From a virus: 37,255 nt of DNA. Each line of letters opens with the position of its first letter. Within the stretch, counting starts at the first letter, position 1. The stretch is from the IMG/VR virus record IMGVR_UViG_3300025127_000104, positions 1 through 37,255 of that record, one strand, 5' to 3'. The position numbers were made by a program, and so were the translations under genes. Below are positions 24,284-33,542 of this stretch, one piece after another. The notes below the pieces were generated by a model. It saw only the letters and a program-made list of their open reading frames with translations. It was not told the origin of the DNA and did not search any database.

Positions 24284-25771
24284 ATGGCACAAGTAGTAAA
24301 TTACGAAACTTTATATAAAGCTGGTTACGCAACACGAGCTAAAACAGCTGTTGATTATGGTAAAATTTACGCAGGAGTAAATAATTATGTTAAAGATAAA
24401 AAAGAGCGAGCTTTAGCTTATCAAGAAGCCTATCCAGATGATATTAAGCTAGAAAATGTAGATGCTCAAATAAGACCAAAATTATCTCGTTATTTACAGC
24501 AAGAAAGAGAAGCTTATAACGAAGCTGCTAAAACAGCTAGTAGATTTCCTTCTTGGAGTAAAAAACATAAAGAAGCTGTTGAAGAGATGAACGATATAAA
24601 GCAGGGTTATTTAAACGTTAGTAATGGTTTAAATAATTGGAAAAAAACTGTAGTTGAAGCCGGTGAGTTAATAAAAAAAGGTGATCTTGCTCCTAGTGAT
24701 AATCAAGAGCAAAACGCAAATACTTATATAGCCGCGGGTGGAGATTATAGTGAGCTTAACTTTGAGTTTAAAAGAAATGGTATGCTTTATAAAACCGCAG
24801 GTGAATATGGTTATTCGGATATATCAACATTTAAAATTGGAACTTTAGATGATAAAGCTGGTATTAAGTTAAGAACAACTCACGAAAATGCTGTTGTAAG
24901 CCTTGTGCAAGATGGTAAAGTTCTTACGGAAAATCAAGCTAGAGAGTACGCAGAGCAACTAATAGATAACTTATCAGATAAGCAGTTGAAAAATTACATG
25001 TTTAAAAACAAAGATAGTTATGTTAACAAGTTAATCACTGATAAAGGCCTTACGTATACTGAAATAGATGAAAATAAAGATTATGCTCCTGGTGAAAAAG
25101 AAAAATTAGAAGAGCAAAATAGAGACTACAAGGCTTTTGTTGAGTTATTACGTTACGATACAGAATTAGCTGGTGAAAAATTTATTGAACATTACGCTAA
25201 TGGTTTAATGAACATTTACAATGAAAACAAAAAAGCTTCTATTGAAGAAGAAAATAGAAAAATAGATCAAAAGCTAGACACAGAAGAAAAATCTTTAGAG
25301 ACACGAGAAGAGTTTAAAATAAGATCAGAACAAAGAAATGTACAAAACCAAAAAGAAATGGTTAGGTACAACGTAACGTATAAAGAAGGTAGAGATCTAG
25401 AGAGAATAGATATTGAGCAAGCTAACTACGACAAGGTTTTAGCTGATTTAAAACCATCTATGTTAGAAGCTATAAGAAGTGGTGAGGGTAGCGCTGTTGA
25501 TAAAAAAGGATCTAATTCTATGGCTGTGAGATTACTTTTACCTACGTTTAAAAATCTTATATACAAAGATTACGACGTAACTGTAAACAGTGTTGGTGAT
25601 TTAATAATAACAACTAAACCAGGAGCTCAAATTGTAGATCCTATTAGCGGAGAAGTTATTCCAGATCAAAGTAAACTACCTATAATGTATAACGCGGGTA
25701 ATATTGCAGACGTAAAAATGTCAGATATTAGTAAGTTTATAGATTACAAAAAGCCAATAAAAAGACCTTAA
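24284..25771 (+). CDS. Putative internal virion (ejection) protein, helical
   Basis: This encodes 495 residues, mostly charged helix. It opens QVVNYETLYKAGYATRAKTAVDYGKIYAGVNNYVKDKKER and has a long coiled-coil-like stretch at about 315-385 (NENKKASIEEENRKIDQKLD, then KSLETREEFKIRSEQRNVQN). It ends with 'LVGDLIITTKPG'-type strands followed by KLPIMYNAGNIADVKMSDISKFIDYKKP. No enzyme motif, signal peptide or membrane helix is visible. It lies between the Gln/Ala-rich ejection protein and the 2397-aa protein, the place taken by the middle ejection protein (T7 gp15 type) in podoviruses. Function inferred from order. Confidence 0.55.
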   Translation: MAQVVNYETLYKAGYATRAKTAVDYGKIYAGVNNYVKDKKERALAYQEAYPDDIKLENVDAQIRPKLSRYLQQEREAYNEAAKTASRFPSWSKKHKEAVEEMNDIKQGYLNVSNGLNNWKKTVVEAGELIKKGDLAPSDNQEQNANTYIAAGGDYSELNFEFKRNGMLYKTAGEYGYSDISTFKIGTLDDKAGIKLRTTHENAVVSLVQDGKVLTENQAREYAEQLIDNLSDKQLKNYMFKNKDSYVNKLITDKGLTYTEIDENKDYAPGEKEKLEEQNRDYKAFVELLRYDTELAGEKFIEHYANGLMNIYNENKKASIEEENRKIDQKLDTEEKSLETREEFKIRSEQRNVQNQKEMVRYNVTYKEGRDLERIDIEQANYDKVLADLKPSMLEAIRSGEGSAVDKKGSNSMAVRLLLPTFKNLIYKDYDVTVNSVGDLIITTKPGAQIVDPISGEVIPDQSKLPIMYNAGNIADVKMSDISKFIDYKKPIKRP

Positions 25772-25774
25772 ACT

Positions 25775-28700
25775 ATGAGATATACTTATAACGGTACAGA
25801 AATATCTTACGATCAGATATTAGACGCCGCTCGTCAGAGTGGTGTTTCTATAGATGACTATATTGAAGCTACTGGTATACAAATAGACAACACAATAGAC
25901 GAAAACTCTTTTATCTCAAGTTTGCAAAAATATTTAGATCAGCCAAACGTAATGTTTGGTGAAAAGTTTCTTAAATCTACAGCCGTGCCTTTTGCTTTAG
26001 GTATTGCTAGAAATATATCTGGAGATACTCCTGAAGTAAAAGAAACTGATACTTTTGCTGATAATCCTTTTAAAGACTTTTTTAATGACATTTATAAAGA
26101 AAGCGCAAAAGGCTGGGAGCAAGGTAAAGAAATAGATGCTGCTAAAAGATTACAAGAAGCTTTATCTCAAGGTAAAGATCCTAGTGAAAAAGATATTTTT
26201 AAAGTAGCTAGTAATCATGCTAAAATATCTAAAATGAAGCCTATTGATGAGATTCAAGCTTATCAAAGTACTTACGATAAAAATAAAGAAAAATATAATG
26301 GCTTTACTGCTTTTTTTATGGCTATAGCAGAAAATCCTACTTTTATATTAAGCTCTTACTCTTCTTCTTTTATGATGCAAGCTAGCGCGTTCGCTAATAA
26401 TCCAGAGGCTAGAGAAGAGGCTATAGGTAAAGGTCTTTTTACTGCTGGTGGTGTTTTAGCTTTAGGTCAATTAGGCCCGCAAGCTTTTGCTCCTGAAGAA
26501 CTTATTACTGGACCTGTTGCTTTTATGTCAGGACTTTTTGGAAGTGTAAGTGGTAGTTTAGAACAAGCTACAACTTTTAACGAAATAATGCAAGAAGGCT
26601 TACAAAACGATGATAAAGAGTTTACTCCTGAAAACATAAAATCTTTTTTAAATGATAAAGAAGTTGTAACTTTTAAAAGCCCTAGAGGCTCTATGTTTGA
26701 TATAACTGGAACTAGAGCTGAAATAGCTAGAAAAAGAGCTTTAAAAAGAAGTATTGCTGTTGAAACAGTAGATACATTTACAGCTTTATTAGGTGGAACT
26801 GTTGTTAGGCAGGCTTCTAAAGTAGGTAAAACTAAAAAAGCTATAGGTACGATAGGTAGTGCTACCGCTATAGGTGGTGGTTTAGCTAGTGAAACTTTAG
26901 GTCAAATAGCTGGTGGTCAAGAGCTTGAAGTTGGTGAAATATTACTTGAGGGTATTACTGAAAAAGCTATAGCGATGACAGGTATAACTACAATACCTTC
27001 ATTGCTTAGTAAAAATCCTGTTTATAAGTTTAATGGTCAATCAATGACTGAAAAACAGTTGTTAAGAGAGTTAAACAAAATGTCTGATGTTGAGATTGCT
27101 GAAATACAAGATAAAATAGAGATAAAAAACGATAATTTTACTAAAAACAGAATACAACAACGAGCTACTAAAGGTACTTATGAAGCAAGAATAGCTGAAA
27201 AAGTAACTGATAAAGCGGACAGAAAACTTTTAGCTAAAAAACTTGCAGAGTTAGACAGAGAAAAAGCTAAAGACAGATCTAAAAAGAAAAAAGACGATGT
27301 ATTATCACCTTTTGTCGAAGCTCAAAACGATAACGTAACATTACTTGAAAACCAAATAAAAAATATATTAAACAAATATCAAGGGCCTACAGATACAAAA
27401 GCTTTTCAAGAAAGAAATAAAAAAATTAAAATTGCTCGTTTAAATTTTTTAAAAAATGAAATAACAGAAGGTGTTAAGAAAACGAAAGCTTACAAGAAGA
27501 TGGATATTGATACAGAAGAAGTTAGTGCTGATCAAGCTGTTGAAAAGTTTTTTGCTCAAGAAGAACAAAACTTACTTTATGATTTATCTTTATTAAACGA
27601 AAATTTAGAGCAAGCAACTGATAACAAAACAAAAAAAGAAATAAGAAAAAAGATTAAAGAAGTTGAAGCTGAATATAATAGTTTAGAACAAAACGCGCAA
27701 GAGGCAAGAGCTTCTCAAGGTTTTTTATTAGAAGACAATGCTACTGGTAAAATGACTATTGTTATTAATGAAGATGTAGCTTTGACTGATGGCATTAATA
27801 TAAATGTAGCTGCTCATGAATTATTACACGCCGTGCTTCGTAATACGTTTTTAACTGAAAAAGGTTTTAGAGCAAGAGAAGCTAAAGGCGCTGGTATTCA
27901 AACAGGTCAAAGTCTTTTAAATTATTTACTTGAAAACAAAGAAGGTGAGTTATTAATTGATGGTGGTATTTTAAATAGATTAAAATCTTATGATAACGCG
28001 AGTAGTGATGTTCAAGGTCAAGAAGTTTTAAATTTATTGTCTGATGCTTTTGTTAATACACAATACCAAAGTAAAGCTGAAAGTTTTTTAACTGGTATTG
28101 GTGAGCGTATATCTGATATATTAAAAGCTTATTTACCAGAAAAATATGCTAATCAATTAAACTTTGCTAATGGTAAACAAGTTTTTGATTTTGTTAAAAC
28201 TTTTAACAAAGCCATTAGAGGTGATAAAGTTGCAAATAGAATTATTGAAAGAGTTAGTAGAAGAGGTATAGATGTTAGTGAAAATATAACTAAAGAAGAA
28301 ACTGGTAAAGCTTCAAAAGCTCCTATGTCAAAAGCTGCTTCTGATAGAGTGCAAAGTATATACGAAACTAAAGGTGTTGATGGTGCTTTTGAAATAATAG
28401 AACAGTTTAAACCTATAACTACAAGGTTAGCTAGAAAATATAGAAATGTACCTGGTTACGATCAAGACTTGTTAGTTGATGAAATAGAAACTGGTAGAAG
28501 AGGTATATATGATTTAATAACTGAATATAATCCTAACTCAAACGTACCTTTAGCTGCTTATATAAATAAATTTTTACCAGCAAGAGCTATAGAAGCTGCA
28601 GATCGTATATTGGAAACAGAGTTTACTCAAGATGTTTCTGAAAGAACTGATATAGCTGCTGAAGAAACTACTGTTGAAACAGCTGACACTCCAAAACCTA

Positions 28701-31700
28701 GACAAATAAAACTTGCTGATAGACTTAATATATCTGAAAAAGTTGAAGAGCAAATAAATGCGGCTGTAGCTACATTAAACTTAGACAATGTAAACTTTAA
28801 AAACTTAAAGGATTTAATGCCAGAAATAACTAGCGAACTTTTTGGCATACCTGTTAAAAAATTAATTAGTGGCGCTAACTTAACTAAAGGTGAACTACAG
28901 TCTGCACAGATGTTTATTAATAAAAACGCAGACTTATTAATTAAAGTTTTACCAGAAGGTGGTACTGCTAGTGGTACAGCTACTGGTGTACCTAGAACTT
29001 TATTAAATGAATTTTACACAAAAGGTGGAAGAGTAAAAGCTGCTAAAACCGGTAGTAGAGCTGGTTTAGCTGTTCAAGAAAAAAAGTCTATAAATAAAAA
29101 ACAATTTTTAGAAGTATTTGGTATTGTTGATGGTAGACCACAGCGTGATGATAGAAATACATCAGCTAGAGTTTTAGCTATGGCTAATGTTACGGGTAAA
29201 ATGATAACTAATCAAGCTGTAAGAGAAAAACTAGCTCAAATAGAAGGTACTGAACAAATATCTCAAAGATTATCAGATGGTAAATCTTCTGTAATGTTTT
29301 CTAAAGGTTTTGTAGAAAACCTTGTAGATAAACCTCTTAACCCTAAAAGTGGTAATGATAGAAATAAAATGAAAATTTTTCTTGAAAAAACTTTTCCTAA
29401 GTTTTTACTACCAGTATATAGATCAGATAGTTTTGGCCCAAGAACAAGTCTTGAAAATAATCAAGAGTTAGGGTTTTTTATTTCTGCAGCTGAAAGGAGG
29501 TCTTTACAAAATAAAGCTAAAAAAGTAAAAAATAATTTAAATACAAAGCAAGTAAATCTTATAAATTCTTTTATAACTGACAAAAGAAATAATTTTAACC
29601 AGTTAAACGATGAAAAGTTTAGCAAAACTTTTGAGGATCATTGGCAAGGTGCTGAAATTTACGTTCAAAAATTAGCTGATATGTTTCATGCTGGTAGCAG
29701 TCAAGAGGTTATAGCTATTTTATCAACATCTGCTAGAACTAGTAGTCATTTTATAAGAATTATGGGTTTACCCATTGGTATTGCAGATGATGTTATTATT
29801 ACAAGAAATGCTAGCGGAACACAAGTTTTAGTAAATAAAAACAAAAAGCTAAAAGGTAAGCCACAAAAAGAACATGTTTTTCAAACTAGTCTAGCTACAA
29901 ATTTTATCGCACAAGCTATTTCATTAGATAAAATACATCCAGGCGCTGTTAAAAGAGCTATGGCGTATTTAAAGAAAAACTATTATGTAGTAGGTATAAA
30001 CAGTGAAGATAACGCAAAAGTTGATGCAGAATATAGTGAAACACAACCTAAAGAGTTTAATGATTTATACGGTAAAAACTCTGTAAAATATTTAAAAGGT
30101 GAGGTTAACATAAGTGAAATGCCTGACCCTGTTTTAAGATTAGTACATCCAAATGTAAATGTAGACATATCTAAATATAAACTATATGATGGTACAACTT
30201 TACGTAATAAATATTTTGGGGCTGATAACGCTACTATATTTAAGTATTTAAGCAAAACAGATCCTACTATTAATGAAAAGTATTTAAAAGAAAAAGGTAA
30301 AATACCTATGAGTAAAGGTATTATACCTATAACTAAAGCTGGAGAATTACAAACTAAAGCTAGATCTGTACAGTTTAGTAAAAAAGCTAGAGGTATGAGT
30401 ACTTTTGACTTTGATGAAACACTTATAATTGACGGTAAGAATTTTGTTATAGCTACTATTGGTGATGAAACTGTAAAAGTAAGTAGCGCACAGTGGCCAG
30501 TTAAAGGACCAGAACTAATGCAACAAGGTTATAAGTTTAATTTTGATGACTTTGTAAACGTACGTGGTGGTGTTGAAGGCCCGTTGCTACAAAAGATGCG
30601 TAATCAAATAAACAAATTTGGCGTAGAAAATGTTTTTGTTTTAACGGCAAGGCCACAGGCAGCTAGCACAGCAATACAAGGTTGGTTAAAATCAAAAGGT
30701 ATAAACATACCGTTAAAGAATATAACTGGCTTAGGTAACTCTACTGCAGAAGCAAAAGCTATGTGGATGATAGATAAGTTTTCGCAAGGTTATAACGATA
30801 TGTATTTTGTTGATGATGCTTTATCAAATGTTAAAGAAGTTAAAGCTGCTTTAGAACAATTAGATATAAAATCAAAAGTAGTTCAAGCTAAAGTACAATT
30901 TAGTAAACAAGGTAGTCAAGAGTTTAATAAGATACTAGAAGAAGTAAAGGGTGTAAAAAGAGAAAAAACATTTAGTAGAGTTGTAGCTGAAAAATTTGGA
31001 GCTGGTAAAGGTAGATATAGATTTTTTGTACCACCATCACATGAAGATTTTATAGGTTTGCTTTATAATTTTATAGGTAAAGGTGAAGCTGGTAATAGAC
31101 ATAGAAAGTTTTTTGAAGATAATTTAATTAAACCACTTAACAAGGCTTTTGTTAATTTAAATAAAGCTAGACAAGCTATATCTAATGATTATGCTAGTTT
31201 ATTAAAACAATCGCCAGGTTTACGTAAAAAATTAAGTAGTAAAATACCTGGTACAGAATTTTTTTACTCTGATGCTGTAAGGGTTTATTTGTGGGATAAA
31301 GCTGGTTTTGATATACCTGGTTTATCTAGTCAAGATATAAAAGAACTAGTTAAAACAATAACCTCTAATGAAAAGCTACATGTTATTGCTGATATTGTTG
31401 GTGTAATATCTAGACAGGCCGACGGTTATGTTCAGCCAAACGAAAACTGGATAGTTGGAGATATAAGAACAGACTTACAAGATGCCACTGGTAGAGTTGG
31501 TAGAGCTAAGTTTTTTAATGAGTTTTTTGAAAATGCAGATGTAATATTTAGCGAAGAAAACCTAAATAAAATAGAAGCTATATACGGTAATAACGTAAGA
31601 GAAGCTATACGTCACATGTTAGACTCTATTAAAACAGGTAAAACTAGAAACCCTGGTGATAAAAGAACAAATCAATTTTTAGATTATATAAATGGATCTG

Positions 31701-32968
31701 TTGGCGCAACAATGTTTTTTAATATAAGATCTATGTTGTTACAGCAATTATCTAATATTAATTTTATAAATTGGGGTGACAATAACATTTTTAAAGCTTC
31801 AGCTGCTTTTGCAAATCAAAAACAATACTGGAACGATTTTGCGTTTTTATTTAATTCAGACTTTTTAAAACAAAGAAGATCAGGTATAGCTTTTGATGTT
31901 AATGGTAATGAGTTAGCAAAAGAAATATCAAAGTCAAAAGAACCATTTAGAGCTACTGTAAGATTTTTACTACAAAAAGGCTTTGCACCAACACAATTTG
32001 GTGATAGTTTAGCTATAGCTATGGGTGGTGCTACTATGTATAGAAATAGAGTTAAAACTTATATAAAACAAGGTTTAAGTAAAACTGAAGCTCAAAACAA
32101 AGCTTTTCAAGATTTTGTTGAAGTAGCTGAGTCTACACAACAATCCGCGCGTATGGATATGATAGGTATGCAGCAGAAATTACCTATCGGTAAAATATTA
32201 CTTGCTTTTCAAAACTACGGCTCACAAGTTGTTAGAATAAAGAAAAAAGCTGTATTAGATTTAATTAATAGAAGAATAACGCCACCATATAAATCACAAA
32301 AAGCTAGCGATATGGCTAATGTTTCTAAAATAATACATTACGCTGTAGTTCAAAACGTTTTGTTTCACGGTTTACAAACAGCTTTATTTGCTTTAGCTTT
32401 TAGCGATGATGAAGAAGATAAAGAATTAATAAAAACTAAAAAAGGTAGATTTTATAACGGTATGGTAGATACTATACTAAGAGGCACAGGTATAGCTGGT
32501 GGTGTCGTTAGTGTTCTTAAAAACACAGCCATTAAATGGGTTGAAGAACAAGAAAAACCAAAATGGAAAAGAGATAAGTTAATTACGTTTAGAGAACTTT
32601 TAAAAATATCACCACCACTTAGTATAAAAGAACGAAAAGTAGCGCAAGCAGATAATACTAGATTGTGGGATGAAGATGTTATGAAAGAAATGCCATTAAC
32701 AGATCTTGATAATCCTATATGGCCTATGATATTTAAATATGTTGAAGGTATTACAAACTTACCAATAGACAACGCTTATCAAAATTATCAAAATTTAAAA
32801 GCAGCTTCTGACACAGAAATAACTTGGTGGAAAAGATTAGCTTTATTAGCTGGTTGGAGCCGGTGGGATGTTAATGTTAAAAACGAAGAGCTTGACGCTG
32901 TAAAAGATGAAATAAAAAAAAGAAAAGCAAAACAAAAGAAAAAAATAAAAAGCATTAGATACTATTAA
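25775..32968 (+). CDS. Giant modular ejection protein: peptidase, sigma-like, HAD
   Basis: This encodes 2397 residues, the largest gene here and the likely third ejection protein. About 170-450: Gly/Ala-rich hydrophobic helices that could insert in membranes. About 450-660: charged coiled coil. HELLH at 681-685 is an HExxH metallopeptidase signature. About 872-952 resembles sigma-70 region 2 (FKPITTRLARKYR, QDLLVDEI, YNPNSNVPLAAYINKFL). About 1540-1705 is a HAD phosphatase: FDFDETL (D1545, D1547), VLTARP (T1624) and FVDDAL (D1680, D1681). Short [FM]SK motifs lie at 851, 1174, 1512, 1534 and 1709, several at module edges. The C-terminal 690 residues are helical with a hydrophobic patch near 2195. 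It resembles the multi-domain 'polyvalent' proteins of phages, thought to enter the cell with the DNA. No RNA polymerase motif was found. Activities are inferred from motifs. Confidence 0.75.
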   Translation: MRYTYNGTEISYDQILDAARQSGVSIDDYIEATGIQIDNTIDENSFISSLQKYLDQPNVMFGEKFLKSTAVPFALGIARNISGDTPEVKETDTFADNPFKDFFNDIYKESAKGWEQGKEIDAAKRLQEALSQGKDPSEKDIFKVASNHAKISKMKPIDEIQAYQSTYDKNKEKYNGFTAFFMAIAENPTFILSSYSSSFMMQASAFANNPEAREEAIGKGLFTAGGVLALGQLGPQAFAPEELITGPVAFMSGLFGSVSGSLEQATTFNEIMQEGLQNDDKEFTPENIKSFLNDKEVVTFKSPRGSMFDITGTRAEIARKRALKRSIAVETVDTFTALLGGTVVRQASKVGKTKKAIGTIGSATAIGGGLASETLGQIAGGQELEVGEILLEGITEKAIAMTGITTIPSLLSKNPVYKFNGQSMTEKQLLRELNKMSDVEIAEIQDKIEIKNDNFTKNRIQQRATKGTYEARIAEKVTDKADRKLLAKKLAELDREKAKDRSKKKKDDVLSPFVEAQNDNVTLLENQIKNILNKYQGPTDTKAFQERNKKIKIARLNFLKNEITEGVKKTKAYKKMDIDTEEVSADQAVEKFFAQEEQNLLYDLSLLNENLEQATDNKTKKEIRKKIKEVEAEYNSLEQNAQEARASQGFLLEDNATGKMTIVINEDVALTDGININVAAHELLHAVLRNTFLTEKGFRAREAKGAGIQTGQSLLNYLLENKEGELLIDGGILNRLKSYDNASSDVQGQEVLNLLSDAFVNTQYQSKAESFLTGIGERISDILKAYLPEKYANQLNFANGKQVFDFVKTFNKAIRGDKVANRIIERVSRRGIDVSENITKEETGKASKAPMSKAASDRVQSIYETKGVDGAFEIIEQFKPITTRLARKYRNVPGYDQDLLVDEIETGRRGIYDLITEYNPNSNVPLAAYINKFLPARAIEAADRILETEFTQDVSERTDIAAEETTVETADTPKPRQIKLADRLNISEKVEEQINAAVATLNLDNVNFKNLKDLMPEITSELFGIPVKKLISGANLTKGELQSAQMFINKNADLLIKVLPEGGTASGTATGVPRTLLNEFYTKGGRVKAAKTGSRAGLAVQEKKSINKKQFLEVFGIVDGRPQRDDRNTSARVLAMANVTGKMITNQAVREKLAQIEGTEQISQRLSDGKSSVMFSKGFVENLVDKPLNPKSGNDRNKMKIFLEKTFPKFLLPVYRSDSFGPRTSLENNQELGFFISAAERRSLQNKAKKVKNNLNTKQVNLINSFITDKRNNFNQLNDEKFSKTFEDHWQGAEIYVQKLADMFHAGSSQEVIAILSTSARTSSHFIRIMGLPIGIADDVIITRNASGTQVLVNKNKKLKGKPQKEHVFQTSLATNFIAQAISLDKIHPGAVKRAMAYLKKNYYVVGINSEDNAKVDAEYSETQPKEFNDLYGKNSVKYLKGEVNISEMPDPVLRLVHPNVNVDISKYKLYDGTTLRNKYFGADNATIFKYLSKTDPTINEKYLKEKGKIPMSKGIIPITKAGELQTKARSVQFSKKARGMSTFDFDETLIIDGKNFVIATIGDETVKVSSAQWPVKGPELMQQGYKFNFDDFVNVRGGVEGPLLQKMRNQINKFGVENVFVLTARPQAASTAIQGWLKSKGINIPLKNITGLGNSTAEAKAMWMIDKFSQGYNDMYFVDDALSNVKEVKAALEQLDIKSKVVQAKVQFSKQGSQEFNKILEEVKGVKREKTFSRVVAEKFGAGKGRYRFFVPPSHEDFIGLLYNFIGKGEAGNRHRKFFEDNLIKPLNKAFVNLNKARQAISNDYASLLKQSPGLRKKLSSKIPGTEFFYSDAVRVYLWDKAGFDIPGLSSQDIKELVKTITSNEKLHVIADIVGVISRQADGYVQPNENWIVGDIRTDLQDATGRVGRAKFFNEFFENADVIFSEENLNKIEAIYGNNVREAIRHMLDSIKTGKTRNPGDKRTNQFLDYINGSVGATMFFNIRSMLLQQLSNINFINWGDNNIFKASAAFANQKQYWNDFAFLFNSDFLKQRRSGIAFDVNGNELAKEISKSKEPFRATVRFLLQKGFAPTQFGDSLAIAMGGATMYRNRVKTYIKQGLSKTEAQNKAFQDFVEVAESTQQSARMDMIGMQQKLPIGKILLAFQNYGSQVVRIKKKAVLDLINRRITPPYKSQKASDMANVSKIIHYAVVQNVLFHGLQTALFALAFSDDEEDKELIKTKKGRFYNGMVDTILRGTGIAGGVVSVLKNTAIKWVEEQEKPKWKRDKLITFRELLKISPPLSIKERKVAQADNTRLWDEDVMKEMPLTDLDNPIWPMIFKYVEGITNLPIDNAYQNYQNLKAASDTEITWWKRLALLAGWSRWDVNVKNEELDAVKDEIKKRKAKQKKKIKSIRYY

Positions 32969-32969
32969 T

Positions 32970-33542
32970 ATGAAACGTTTTTTGTTGTGCATAATTTTGC
33001 TTACAACCTGTGAAAAAATTGATGATGACGGTTTTAGAGTGTTTAAAATAAACAAAGGTGAACACAGGTCTGGTACGTACTTACATAACGACGCGCCTTA
33101 TAAAATAAACTTTTTAGTTAAAGTTACAGAGTCAATGATATATGATTTTGGCGGTAATACTAGAGATCAATACGATGTAAATAAAATATACGGTTTTAGT
33201 GACTTTGGCCAAATACATCAAGAAGCGTCTATAAGACTTGGTTGGTCATATTACACTGAAGGCGAAAAAGCTGGTGAGTTGTGGTTTAGATGGTTAAAAC
33301 ATACTTGGGGCCAGCATAAAGCAGGTGACTTGATGGAGGTTGAAGTTGATGAAATATATAATGTTACAATAGAACAAAGATTAATACATTATATTTTTAC
33401 TATAAACGGTAAAGAATTTATTGTTGATAGAGATATAGAGCAAAACAGAAGATTAGATTATATAGATAGATATTATTTATACCCATATTTTGGTGGTCAA
33501 AAAACAGCGCCACACGATATAAAAATTAAAATAAAAGAATGA
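32970..33542 (+). CDS. Lipoprotein resembling a Bacteroidetes family
   Basis: This encodes 190 residues. A short lipoprotein signal (MKRFLLCIILLTTC, lipidated Cys at about 14) is followed by EKIDDD; an acidic stretch just after the Cys is the type of signal that sends Bacteroidetes lipoproteins to the outer face of the outer membrane. The mature part is strand-rich: VFKINKGEHRSGTY, YDVNKIYGFSDFGQIHQEASIRLGW, then IHYIFTINGKEFIV and YYLYPYFGGQKTAPHDIKIKIKE. From memory, Flavobacteriia encode lipoproteins of unknown function with the same 'kiKkGeH', 'yGfSD', 'YPYFGG...APHDI' landmarks, probably with a concanavalin-like fold. Transfer from a host is likely. It starts one base after the giant gene's stop and overlaps the next by four. 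Confidence 0.65.
   Translation: MKRFLLCIILLTTCEKIDDDGFRVFKINKGEHRSGTYLHNDAPYKINFLVKVTESMIYDFGGNTRDQYDVNKIYGFSDFGQIHQEASIRLGWSYYTEGEKAGELWFRWLKHTWGQHKAGDLMEVEVDEIYNVTIEQRLIHYIFTINGKEFIVDRDIEQNRRLDYIDRYYLYPYFGGQKTAPHDIKIKIKE

Noticed and set aside
23534-25771. Tape-measure protein of a long-tailed phage
   Set aside because: The helical proteins are short, one is Gln/Ala-rich with a hydrophobic end, and no tail tube or sheath gene is present; ejection proteins of a short-tailed phage fit better.
29494-29502. AAAGGAGGT inside the giant gene
   Set aside because: In-frame coding sequence (Ala-Glu-Arg-Arg region) with no downstream start; coincidence.
25775-32968. Virion RNA polymerase of the crAss-like or N4 type
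   Set aside because: The giant protein is large enough, but no DxDGD-type or T7-type polymerase motif was seen in it.
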